From UMGS1502 sp045545435 (GTDB lineage Bacteria > Actinomycetota > Coriobacteriia > Coriobacteriales > Eggerthellaceae), in NCBI GenBank assembly GCA_045545435.1, contig JAZQAV010000026.1, positions 1-21,443 of the forward strand: a stretch of DNA of 21,443 nucleotides, given 5' to 3'. The position numbers were made by a program, and so were the translations under genes. Below are positions 4,812-12,623 of this stretch, in pieces. Under the pieces are notes generated by a model. That model was given only the letters and a program-made list of their open reading frames with translations, was not told the DNA's origin and did no database searches. The stretch's first letter is position 1, and each line of letters opens with the position of its first letter.

Positions 4812-7178
4812 TTAGCTTGCGCTCGAGCTTGAACCGGAACTCGTGCTTGAGCTGGTGTTTTCGGGCGATTTCCAGTCGTCGCCCACTGCCACCAGGAAGG
4901 CACCTGAATAGCTCCAGCTGCCATCGTTTTTAACTGCGCGACCTTGGCCTAGCGCTTCCACAATGGTGTTCGCCTCAAACGCTTGCGAGTCCTCGTCGTA
5001 GATAACCCACGTTTCGCTGTAGCTTTCGGGGGCGGCCCCTATTGAGGCATGCACGAAACCGTTGTCCTCAAGAAGCTGGAGCGCCTCGCTATCGGCCGTC
5101 GCAATCGAAGATCCATTCCAGATGCTCACGTACGCGTATTTCTTCGACGTACTGGGGTCTTCGCCGTTGGTGGCCAAAACCGTTCCCGTAGCCTCGTCGA
5201 CGTCCGCAACGGTGGCAGGCGGCAAACCCGCATCCATGCGCTCGATCATTTCTTTCCAGGCTTCTTGGTTGGTGTAGGTGTACCAAATGCCATCAACCAG
5301 CACGTTGTCCACAGGCTCCATGTCGGTGTAAATGTCCGTTGCAGTGTCAATGCCACGCATGGCCTGGGCCAAGCCGATGATATCCGACACCTCAAGGTCG
5401 GTTGCAACGTACTGGGACAGCGCGGTAACCGTGTTGGCAATGGTAGCTACGTCGGAGTCGAGCACTTTGCGCGCAATGGCCGAAAGCACCAAACGCTGAT
5501 TTGCCGCGCGCATAGAGTCGGGGTCGGCGGAAGAATCATAGGTATGACGCGAGCGGCACAGGATAAGCGCCTGATCACCGTTGAGCGTTTGCAGGCCTGC
5601 ATCCAAATGTCCGCCGGCATCCTCGTCATCAATGGTAACGGGAACGTCAACCTCAACACCGCCCAGCGCATCCACGATGCTCTTGAAGCCGTCAAAGTTG
5701 ATTTCGGCATAGTGGGAGATGTCGACGCCGGCCATCTGAGAAACCACTTGCACGCTTAACGACGGGCCGCCGAACGCGTGGGCAGAATTGATTTTCTGCA
5801 CGCCATGTTCGCCCATGTCCACCATGCTGTCGCGATGGATTGAAACCATCGAAACTTTCTTTTCAACGGGGTCGATGCGTGCAAGGATGATGCTGTCGGT
5901 TCTGAAGGAGCCGCCAAAATCAGAGTCCGCCTCACGCTCAGCCGAGGCATCGGTGCCCATGAGCAGCATATAGAACGGCTCGTTGGTAAGGTCGGTTTGC
6001 ACCAGATATTTGCTGAGGTCTTCGGTATCGATACCTTTGTGCAGGTTGCTGTTGATCATTTGCGTGTACGCGAACACACCGCCAACGCCCACAAGGATCA
6101 ACACCACTATCGCGGCAATAGCTATCTTGAGCTTGGTGTGCCGCTTTTGAGGACGCGGGCTGTAATTGGACGCTGCTTCGTCGAAGTCGCCGCGGTCGCG
6201 ATTCTGCGCGCGCAGGTTGTTCGAGCGAGCGCTCCCCGATCGCGCGCCGCCCGACCGCACGTCGGCAGAACGCGGGCTGCTGGAACGCGCACCGCGCGGT
6301 ATTTGGGCAGTTGCGCCGCGCGCGTTTTGCGTGGCTGCGTTGCGCGATTCGCGAGCTGACATTTGCCTGCTGCCAGCAGAAGCCGAACGACCACCTGCGT
6401 CACGCGCAGGCCTGCGGCTTTCTTCGTCGCCGTAAGCTCCTGCGCCACGGCTGTTTGAAACGCCCGCCTTGCGGCTGTTGGCAACGCGAGCGTCGCGGAC
6501 GTTGTAATCGTAATCTTCGTCGTAGACAACGGAACGGCGGCGCGTACTGTTCGCGCGCGAGTCCTCAAAGTCGCGCGTTTCGCGCAGGCGTCCCGTTTGG
6601 GACGCCGAAGACCGAACACCCGATGAGCGCTGTCCGCCTCGAGAAGCGGCTGCCCGCCCACTTGAAGCACGGCTTCCGGTGGCGGAACGCGCACCCGAGG
6701 CGCCGTAATCGTAATCGCGTGAACTGTCGTAATCTCTGCTTGCTATGCGGCCCGTCGACGAATTGCGCCCCTGCGACGAACGCGGGCTTGCGTTGCGGTA
6801 GTAGTCGCGGGATGATTCGCGCGATGCGTCATAACGACCTGCATCGTAACGGGCAGACGTCGAACGCGCACCATCGTAGCTGCCTGCCGCCTGCCTGCCG
6901 GCATTCGACCGACGCGCCGACGCCGAAGAGCTGCGGCTGGATGAACTATAGTCGTCACCGCGGCTTCTCATGTCCACGTGGCCCAAATTCGTCCGCCTGG
7001 ACGAGCCGTACGAACTGCGGTTATACGACCCGCTCCCATAAGAAGCGCGGTCATACGAATCGCGGTAGGCGGAATCGTGCGAACGCGACGAGTATGACCT
7101 TTGCGATCCCCGGCTCGAGCGCGCCCGATAAGAATCCTGTCGAGGATCGTCGTCCCACGAGTCGTAACGATTGCTCAT
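4812..7178 (-). CDS. LCP-family (LytR-CpsA-Psr) glycopolymer transferase with long disordered N-terminal tail
   Basis: 788 residues, far longer than the 300-500 usual for LCP proteins. Residues 1-345 are low complexity, dominated by Ser, Arg, Tyr, Asp and Gly, and predicted cytoplasmic and disordered. One membrane helix follows (about 350-374). The extracellular LCP domain (about 402-575) has LLMGTDASAE (D410), FRTDSIILARI (R426), SIHRDSMVD (R449), GGVEVDV and LCRSRHTYDSSADPDSMRAANQ with its conserved arginines. A LytR_C domain (about 680-765, KYAYVSIWNGSS) and a Ser-rich end complete it. LCP enzymes attach teichoic acid or other glycopolymers to peptidoglycan. The ATG has GGAAGGGA upstream. 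It lies 47 bp behind murT-gatD in the same direction, so the operon joins two cell-wall functions. The tail may be a regulatory or phosphorylation platform; that is inference. Confidence 0.93.
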   Translation of the reverse strand: MSNRYDSWDDDPRQDSYRARSSRGSQRSYSSRSHDSAYRDSYDRASYGSGSYNRSSYGSSRRTNLGHVDMRSRGDDYSSSSRSSSASARRSNAGRQAAGSYDGARSTSARYDAGRYDASRESSRDYYRNASPRSSQGRNSSTGRIASRDYDSSRDYDYGASGARSATGSRASSGRAAASRGGQRSSGVRSSASQTGRLRETRDFEDSRANSTRRRSVVYDEDYDYNVRDARVANSRKAGVSNSRGAGAYGDEESRRPARDAGGRSASAGSRQMSARESRNAATQNARGATAQIPRGARSSSPRSADVRSGGARSGSARSNNLRAQNRDRGDFDEAASNYSPRPQKRHTKLKIAIAAIVVLILVGVGGVFAYTQMINSNLHKGIDTEDLSKYLVQTDLTNEPFYMLLMGTDASAEREADSDFGGSFRTDSIILARIDPVEKKVSMVSIHRDSMVDMGEHGVQKINSAHAFGGPSLSVQVVSQMAGVDISHYAEINFDGFKSIVDALGGVEVDVPVTIDDEDAGGHLDAGLQTLNGDQALILCRSRHTYDSSADPDSMRAANQRLVLSAIARKVLDSDVATIANTVTALSQYVATDLEVSDIIGLAQAMRGIDTATDIYTDMEPVDNVLVDGIWYTYTNQEAWKEMIERMDAGLPPATVADVDEATGTVLATNGEDPSTSKKYAYVSIWNGSSIATADSEALQLLEDNGFVHASIGAAPESYSETWVIYDEDSQAFEANTIVEALGQGRAVKNDGSWSYSGAFLVAVGDDWKSPENTSSSTSSGSSSSAS

Positions 7179-7225
7179 ACCGATTCCCTTCCGGATTGTT
7201 ATCGTGCGGCCAATAAGCTTTACGT

Positions 7226-9376
7226 CTACTTGATGCCCAGCTTCTTGCGCATGGCCGCGTTAGCCCGTTCCTCTTCGGTGTTATCGAGAGGGGCAAGCTC
7301 AACGGTGTCGCCCGTTCGCTGCTGATGGCGCTCTAGCGCGCGGCGAAGCAGCTCATCGGCCAGCTCGGGATTTTTCGACAAGAGCGGTCCGTGCAAATAC
7401 GAACCGATAAGGTTCTTGTAGCGCACGCCATCGGCGTGGTCTTTTTCGTTGTTGCCATTTCCATGCTGGCCTACTACCGTGCCAAGGGGCTCAAGGCCCT
7501 CGCCCAAGTAGGTGCGGCCTGCATGGTTTTCGAAACCAACCAGCGGCGTTTCAGCCAACGGCGACTTGATAACAATATTGCCCACCAAGCGGTCATGCGA
7601 ACCGCCGGCTGCGCGTACGGTAGTGATGTCCACCAGGCCCAAACCGGGAACCTCTTCATCGCCCATCAGCCATTTTTCGCCAATGATTTGATAACCGCCG
7701 CATATCGCCAGGAAAGGTCCGCCGTTTTCCACATACGCCTTAAGATCGTCGCGCAGAGCCATAAGACCCGCAGAAGCTTGATGCTGCTCGCGATCGGGGC
7801 CGCCTCCTAAAAACACCAGGTCAGCCGTGGCAAAATCAGCGTCTTGGGCATCGTCAACATTCACCACTTCAACGGGAATGCCGCGCCAACGCGCACGCTG
7901 CGCGAGAACACGCACGTTGCCATTGTCGCCGTACAGATTCAAAAGCGTGGGGAACAAATGCGCGATAACCAGGGGCTCCATATCCTGCGGCGCGGGTTCA
8001 ACCGGGTTGGCCGGACGCGCAACGTCGGGGCCTTCCACGCGCAGCCCCAACGTCTCAAGCTCATCGAGGCTTTCCTTTACCGTGGGAAGCGCCGTGTAGT
8101 TTGCAATCATGTAGGTGCGCGCATCGGGCATTTGCTCGCGCACGCGTGACATCACGTCAACCGCGTTATCCACCAGCTGCGATGCAACACCAGCGTATTT
8201 AAGCGCCACCTGAACGTCGGCAGCACGGAAGCCACCAGCATAAACAACCAAATCGGGAATTGTGGCAAGCTCTTCGAAATTGATATCCCACAACCACGAG
8301 ACGTCATGCCCGTCGCCCTCTTTGTCGTTAACGAAGAAAGCCACGGCCTTCGGACCCTCGCCCGCAGTGACAATCTTAAGATTCTGATTGAATCCTGTTG
8401 GATTCTTGGCAAGATTCAGAAGCACCGGCATGCCGTCGATGTCGTACTTCTGCAGACGCCCGTTTTTGGGATTGAACAGGCGTATTGCTTGCGACGTTAC
8501 GTCGAAGGGCACCCCGGCCAAGTCGGCGGCCGCATACACGGCAAGCGTGTTGTACACCATGTACGCGCCCTCGAACGCTGCCTCAACATGGCCCGTTTGG
8601 TGAATAAGGAACGCGTCGTAGGACAGCCCGTCGGCGCTCAACGTGGCATTCGCCGCCGTACAGGCAAGCTGCGAACGACCAAAACCGCAGGTGGGACACT
8701 TATAGCTTCCCAACTGACCGTATTGGCGGTACTCGTAATCAAGCATGGACGAGCAGTTTTGGCACATGCGCGCCTCGGCAACTTCATGCTGCCTCAGCTT
8801 CATGTCGCCCGTGACGCCAAACGGAATGGTGGTGTTGCCCGCCGCATCGGCAATTGCTTGGCACAGAGGGTCGTCGGCGTTGTACACCAAGATGGTTTCG
8901 GGCGATTCTTGCAGCGCTTTGATAATGCTCTGCTGAATATGGGTAATCTCGCCCGAGCGATCGAGCTGATCGCGGAACAGATTGAGCAGCAGCACATAAC
9001 GCGAACGCGTGAAGGGAAGGATCTTTGCCATCCACAGCTCGTCGCATTCGAAAACGCCCCATTCAACCGGATCGCTGTGCAGCAGCGCCGTGGCCACGCC
9101 CGAATCAAGATTTGCTCCGGTTCGATTGCACACAACCGTCTGCCCTGAAGCTTCGATGGCGTCGGCAATCATGTTGGTGACCGTGGTTTTTCCGTTGGTG
9201 CCAACCACCAAAATTGAGCCTTTGCTCATCTTCTGCGAAAGGTCGGCAATAACCTGCGGATCGATATAAAGGGCTATTTTTCCAGGGAAGTTGGCTGCGG
9301 GGCGATGAAAAACATTTTTAAGACCCCAGGTGGACACCGCGCTTACCGCACGCGCACAAGCAAACCTCAATCCCAT
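7226..9376 (-). CDS. murT/gatD: MurT-GatD fusion: lipid II isoglutaminyl synthase
   Basis: 716 residues combining what are usually two proteins. Residues 1 to about 460 are MurT: Mur-ligase P-loop GTNGKTT (59-65), a four-Cys zinc ribbon (C205, C208, C227, C230; CQNC and CPTC), NPKNGRLQ, and the DUF1727 domain with DVSWLWDI (358-365), where the essential Asp of the family sits. From about residue 466 it is GatD, a class I glutamine amidotransferase: LYGDNGNV, LGGGPDREQ, nucleophile C559 in FLAICGGYQ, and H662 in GSYLHGPLL. The complex amidates the D-Glu of lipid II to D-isoglutamine, using ATP and glutamine. The ATG at 9376 is chosen for its GAGG box and the typical MGLRFACARA start; a -10 box lies inside the 31-codon upstream extension, which argues against the longer form. 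It heads an operon with LCP and rlmH. Confidence 0.95.
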   Translation of the reverse strand: MGLRFACARAVSAVSTWGLKNVFHRPAANFPGKIALYIDPQVIADLSQKMSKGSILVVGTNGKTTVTNMIADAIEASGQTVVCNRTGANLDSGVATALLHSDPVEWGVFECDELWMAKILPFTRSRYVLLLNLFRDQLDRSGEITHIQQSIIKALQESPETILVYNADDPLCQAIADAAGNTTIPFGVTGDMKLRQHEVAEARMCQNCSSMLDYEYRQYGQLGSYKCPTCGFGRSQLACTAANATLSADGLSYDAFLIHQTGHVEAAFEGAYMVYNTLAVYAAADLAGVPFDVTSQAIRLFNPKNGRLQKYDIDGMPVLLNLAKNPTGFNQNLKIVTAGEGPKAVAFFVNDKEGDGHDVSWLWDINFEELATIPDLVVYAGGFRAADVQVALKYAGVASQLVDNAVDVMSRVREQMPDARTYMIANYTALPTVKESLDELETLGLRVEGPDVARPANPVEPAPQDMEPLVIAHLFPTLLNLYGDNGNVRVLAQRARWRGIPVEVVNVDDAQDADFATADLVFLGGGPDREQHQASAGLMALRDDLKAYVENGGPFLAICGGYQIIGEKWLMGDEEVPGLGLVDITTVRAAGGSHDRLVGNIVIKSPLAETPLVGFENHAGRTYLGEGLEPLGTVVGQHGNGNNEKDHADGVRYKNLIGSYLHGPLLSKNPELADELLRRALERHQQRTGDTVELAPLDNTEEERANAAMRKKLGIK

Positions 9377-9409
9377 AGTGATATCCTCGCATTCGTATTT
9401 TTGCAGTTC

Positions 9410-9415
9410 AGTATA
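9410..9415 (-). promoter_or_regulatory. Candidate -10 box of the murT-gatD operon
   Basis: On the minus strand the hexamer TATACT lies about 34 bp upstream of the chosen ATG, leaving a leader of roughly 27 nt. No good -35 match is seen at 16-18 bp spacing, so the call rests on the -10 alone. The rest of the 9416-9670 stretch holds no gene that I can support. Confidence 0.45.
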
Positions 9416-9677
9416 CCCAATTGCAGCACATATTCTGTATTTGCGCAGCAAAATGGCTAACACTTCCATTACCTAGCGGCTCAAAAGCCTCCCTGAAGAT
9501 TGAAACACCAAGTTTTACCGTACGTGCGTGATTCTGAGGTTTTTACTTTCCGGTAACATCGTGCGGCCGTTCGCGCGTCGGCGCCCCGAAATGGCTTCTC
9601 GCAGGTGCCGGTACAGAGCCCACTTGTGCGTCTTTCGTGCGGTCGCGGCCCGAAGCGGGCCTGTTTGCCGTTTCCAC

Positions 9678-9706
9678 TTGCACCAGCTTTTTTGTTTGGC
9701 TATACT
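9678..9706 (+). promoter_or_regulatory. Promoter of the tRNA-Thr gene
   Basis: TTGCAC (9678-9683) and TATACT (9701-9706) are separated by exactly 17 bp. This gives a transcription start near 9713, about 20 bp before the mature tRNA. It is the best sigma70-type promoter in the window. Confidence 0.75.
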
Positions 9707-9733
9707 GCGTTAACGCGCACGAAATGCGCCTTT

Positions 9734-9809
9734 GCCGATGTGGCTCAGCTGGTAGAGCAACGCTCTCGTAAAGCGTAGGTCACCGGTTCGAATCCGGTCA
9801 TCGGCTCCA
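9734..9809 (+). tRNA. tRNA-Thr (anticodon CGT)
   Basis: The 76 bases fold as a complete tRNA. The acceptor is GCCGATG/CATCGGC with discriminator T and an encoded CCA end. The D stem is GCTC/GAGC. The anticodon stem is ACGCT/AGCGT with loop CTCGTAA, giving anticodon CGT for codon ACG (Thr). The T arm is ACCGG-TTCGAAT-CCGGT. All stems are fully paired. The gene stands alone with its own promoter and terminator. No integrated element is seen at its 3' end in this window. Confidence 0.97.
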
Positions 9810-9815
9810 GAAAAA

Positions 9816-9846
9816 CGCAGGTCAGCTTCGGCTGGCCTGCTTTTTT
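9816..9846 (+). terminator. Rho-independent terminator of the tRNA, probably bidirectional
   Basis: A ten-base stem GCAGGTCAGC / GCTGGCCTGC (one G-T pair) with a TTCG loop is followed by TTTTTT. On the other strand the stem is followed by GTTTTT, so it may also stop transcription of the convergent SRAP gene that ends at 9920. Confidence 0.9.
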
Positions 9847-9919
9847 GTTCGCGCATACGAAGGCCTGGGGCCCCTACGAGGACTGCGGCACGGCTTTTGC
9901 TCGCACACGAAGGCGATCG

Positions 9920-10768
9920 CTAGAACAACGAAAGCTGTTCGCTCTCAGCTGCCCCCGATTGAGAAGCACCTGCCGAAGCGTTTGCGCGCGATACGGCGCC
10001 TTGGGCGCGCGCAGAAGACCCTCGTACACTTGCTTCGTCAACAAGCTGAGCGTCCGCATCTTCGGGAGCAACCGCTAGTTCAATTGCCGCCCGGTTTGCC
10101 AAGCGCGCCACATCATCGCTCGCACCATGTAGCCAAAGTCCCACTTCATCAGGGGTAAGCACCAGCGGCATGCGATCGTGCACAGGCGACACGGTGGCGT
10201 TTGGTTCGGTGGTGACAATCGCAAAAGCGTTTTGAAGAACCAAGCCGGCCATCAACAACGGCGTTCCCGCAGCGCTCGCAAAAGCATACGCCCGTTTTAT
10301 TGCCTTACCCGTACGACGGCTGACAACGCGCTCGGTTGCGTGCGGTTCGTAAAAACCCGCCGCAGCCACCAGGCAGCGGTTGCCCTCCAACGCATGAGCC
10401 CACATGCCCGCCTTACGTCCGACGTCGCGCAAAACAGACTCTACGCGCGCATTGAAAATTAGCTTTCCCTGTTGCCATGGGGCATCAATTCCCCACGTTA
10501 GCGGGCGTAGATCTAAACGGTAGGATTTGAGCGCCGAAGCAGCTAATTCGGATGCGGGCAGCTCTAAAAAGCCATCTTTCGCGCTCCTATCGCAGGAATA
10601 ATCGGGCATTATGACGTGAACCTGCGACCCCGGATATTTTTGTTCGCGAGCCTGGGGCCATGTCCCCAGCGGCCAGTCAGGAAGCCGTGCAAGCGGCGCA
10701 TCCTCTTCAAGCGACGCCACAACTTCGCGCACCTCTTGAAGCGTTAGGGCAGGAAACCTTCCGCACAT
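9920..10768 (-). CDS. SRAP/YedK (HMCES-like) DNA-protein crosslink protein with C-terminal clamp-binding motif
   Basis: 282 residues. SRAP proteins covalently trap abasic sites in single-stranded DNA through the amine of Cys2. Seen here: MCGRF with C2, NARVES (N106, R108, E110), GFYEP (E141) and VHDRMPLVL (H197), the complete active-site set, corresponding to C2, N75, E105 and H160 of E. coli YedK. The start at 10768 is fixed because Cys must be residue 2; the 38 codons upstream are not used. GGCGG lies upstream as a modest ribosome site. Residues about 245-282 are an Ala/Ser/Gly-rich, presumably disordered tail absent from short YedK proteins, ending exactly in QLSLF, the consensus beta-clamp binding pentapeptide. 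The gene is divergent from the small membrane protein. No clear LexA operator was found in the 92-bp space between them. Confidence 0.95.
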   Translation of the reverse strand: MCGRFPALTLQEVREVVASLEEDAPLARLPDWPLGTWPQAREQKYPGSQVHVIMPDYSCDRSAKDGFLELPASELAASALKSYRLDLRPLTWGIDAPWQQGKLIFNARVESVLRDVGRKAGMWAHALEGNRCLVAAAGFYEPHATERVVSRRTGKAIKRAYAFASAAGTPLLMAGLVLQNAFAIVTTEPNATVSPVHDRMPLVLTPDEVGLWLHGASDDVARLANRAAIELAVAPEDADAQLVDEASVRGSSARAQGAVSRANASAGASQSGAAESEQLSLF

Positions 10769-10860
10769 GCTGCCGCCTATCTTTCGTATAGCCTGCCCCA
10801 ATGGCAAGGCCGTCATTTTATGGTAGCGTATTGTGCAAAGCCGCACAAACGGAGTAGAAC

Positions 10861-11334
10861 ATGGATGAAAAATCCGTACCAAGCAACGCTCGCGATGCGC
10901 AACAGAGCACGCAGGTTCGCGCGTGCACCTGGATAGCGCGCATTGGATTCGCCCTTGTTTTTGCCATTAACGTGCAGTGCGCGCTGTCGTTTTTCATTGC
11001 ACCCGATGCCTTTGCGGGAGCGTACGAGCTTTCGGGTGTTGCGGGAAACGTGGCAATCCAGGGCATAGGCGTAGCCTTTCTTATGTGGAACGTACCCTGT
11101 GCGGTTTACCTCGCGAACCCTGCGAAGTTTCTAGCTCTTGGATGGGTCACCATTACCCAACAAATAATTGGCCTTGCAGGTGAATCGATAATTCTTGCAG
11201 GGCTGCCGGCTGGTCATACCGTGCTTGCCAACAGCATCCTTCGCTTTATCGCTTTTGACGCCTTGGGGTTGGTTATTATGGCAGCCGTACACGGTGCGCT
11301 CCTTGCTGTTCTTTTCAAACAGCGAACGCGTTAA
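10861..11334 (+). CDS. Small four-helix integral membrane protein, function unknown
   Basis: 157 residues with a hydrophilic N-terminus of about 22 residues and four hydrophobic segments (about 24-46, 61-85, 90-114 and 127-152), ending KQRTR. I do not recognise a family and see no catalytic motif; Gly and Ala within the helices suggest close packing. GGAG lies 6 nt before the ATG. The gene lies 38 bp upstream of the aldo/keto reductase on the same strand, so the two may be cotranscribed. It reads like a real gene: good ribosome site, clean membrane pattern and no competing frame. Confidence 0.75.
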   Translation: MDEKSVPSNARDAQQSTQVRACTWIARIGFALVFAINVQCALSFFIAPDAFAGAYELSGVAGNVAIQGIGVAFLMWNVPCAVYLANPAKFLALGWVTITQQIIGLAGESIILAGLPAGHTVLANSILRFIAFDALGLVIMAAVHGALLAVLFKQRTR

Positions 11335-11372
11335 AATATCGTTGCTATCTATAAACCGAGAGAGGGGTTGCG

Positions 11373-12491
11373 ATGGGTTACCTGGGAGAGAATACGCCTC
11401 ATTTGGGATTTGGCCTCATGCGCCTGCCTAAACTTGAGAACGAAGAGCCCGATATCGAGCAAATCAAAAAGATGGTCGATATGTTCTTGGAGCGCGGATT
11501 CACGTACTTCGACACTGCGCGCGTATACGGCTTTTCGGAAGCGGCCATAAAGGAAGCGCTGGTCGATCGCTATCCGCGCGATTCGTATACCCTCGCAACC
11601 AAAAACGCCGCGTGGCGCACGCCGGAGTCTGCCGAAGAAGCTAAAGACGCCCTCCGCGTTTCGCTTGAAACCACTGGTGCTGGGTATTTCGATTACTACC
11701 TGCTTCACAATCTTGGCGGCCCGCGCACAAAAGTATTCGACGATTTCGGCATGTGGGAATGGGCCATTGAGCAGCGTGAAGCTGGCCTCATAAAACATTT
11801 GGGCGTCTCCATTCACGATCGAGGCGATTTCGTAGACCGTATTTTGGACGAACACCCCGAAATAGAATTCGTCCAGCTGCAAATCAACTATGCCGACTGG
11901 GACGACCCTCTGGTCCAATCACGCAAGTGCTACGAAGCGTGCGTGCGACACAACAAGCCGGTAGTCATCATGGAGCCGGTAAAAGGAGGCACGCTGGCCG
12001 CCCTTCCCGAGCATGTCGCCGAAGTTTTCAAGCAGGCAAACCCCAATGTTTCGCCCGCCCAATGGGCCATTCGCTTTGCCGCATCACTGCCAGGCGTTAT
12101 AACCGTGCTATCAGGCATGTCCACACTTGAGCAAATGGACGAAAACACCACGTTCATGAGCAATTTCCAACCGCTTTCTGACGAGGAGTACGCGATTATC
12201 GCGCAAGCTCAAGAAAAGCTGAAAGAGGCAGACCTTATCCCCTGCACTGCCTGCGACTATTGCGTAAAAGGCTGCCCGATGGAGATTGCTATTCCCGATA
12301 TGATGTCTGTGCTCAACCTGTATCGCACCTACGGGAATCTTGAAATCGCCAAGCCCAGATACAATTTGGCAGCACGAAACCATCCTGCCTCAACCTGCAT
12401 CGAGTGTGGGCAGTGCGAAGCTGCGTGCCCGCAAAGCATTGGCATTATCGAACACCTGAAGCAAGCGGCAGAGATGTTCGAGAAGGAATAG
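11373..12491 (+). CDS. Aldo/keto reductase with C-terminal 2x[4Fe-4S] ferredoxin domain
   Basis: 372 residues. The N-terminal part (about 5-270) is an AKR barrel with the catalytic tetrad visible as D47 and Y52 (YFDTARVYG), K77 (ATKNA) and H112 (LLHNLGG). The C-terminal part has two ferredoxin motifs, C291-C294-C297-C301 (CTACDYCVKGCP) and C342-C345-C348-C352 (CIECGQCEAACP). Proteins of this layout are common in strict anaerobes and are thought to link carbonyl reduction to iron-sulfur electron transfer; the substrate is unknown. The ATG has GAGAGGGG upstream. It follows the small membrane protein closely and converges with the MoxR ATPase gene, a strong hairpin lying between. Confidence 0.95.
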   Translation: MGYLGENTPHLGFGLMRLPKLENEEPDIEQIKKMVDMFLERGFTYFDTARVYGFSEAAIKEALVDRYPRDSYTLATKNAAWRTPESAEEAKDALRVSLETTGAGYFDYYLLHNLGGPRTKVFDDFGMWEWAIEQREAGLIKHLGVSIHDRGDFVDRILDEHPEIEFVQLQINYADWDDPLVQSRKCYEACVRHNKPVVIMEPVKGGTLAALPEHVAEVFKQANPNVSPAQWAIRFAASLPGVITVLSGMSTLEQMDENTTFMSNFQPLSDEEYAIIAQAQEKLKEADLIPCTACDYCVKGCPMEIAIPDMMSVLNLYRTYGNLEIAKPRYNLAARNHPASTCIECGQCEAACPQSIGIIEHLKQAAEMFEKE

Positions 12492-12519
12492 CGCCTAGCC
12501 AGCAGCTACAAGCCCCTTG

Positions 12520-12596
12520 TTGCATCACGCTAAACCGCCTCCCATTTCTCGTGTTTAAGAATTGGGAGGCGGTTCAAATTCATAAGGGGCGCTTTT
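12520..12596. terminator. Nested stem-loop between convergent genes
   Basis: A perfect 12-bp stem AACCGCCTCCCA (12533-12544) with TGGGAGGCGGTT (12563-12574) is enclosed by a second pairing, GCCCCTT (near 12522) with AAGGGGC (near 12584), followed by GCTTTT. The inner stem has no U-tract of its own, so ordinary intrinsic termination is only partly supported. The position between the ends of the aldo/keto reductase and the MoxR ATPase fits a two-way terminator. Confidence 0.6.
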
Positions 12597-12623
12597 GCAA
12601 TATAACTTGCGCGCTTAGACAGC

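Noticed and set aside
3821..4933. 370-codon plus-strand frame crossing the exonuclease, rlmH and LCP ends
   Set aside because: It runs antisense across three real genes and has a Ser/Arg-rich random composition.
9734..9809. Integration of a mobile element at the tRNA-Thr 3' end
   Set aside because: The gene is followed at once by its own terminator, and no integrase or duplicated tRNA end is seen in the window.
10769..10860. LexA/SOS box in the space between the SRAP gene and the membrane protein gene
   Set aside because: No GAAC-N4-GTTC-like or CTGT-N8-ACAG-like palindrome could be found, so SOS control is not supported by this sequence.
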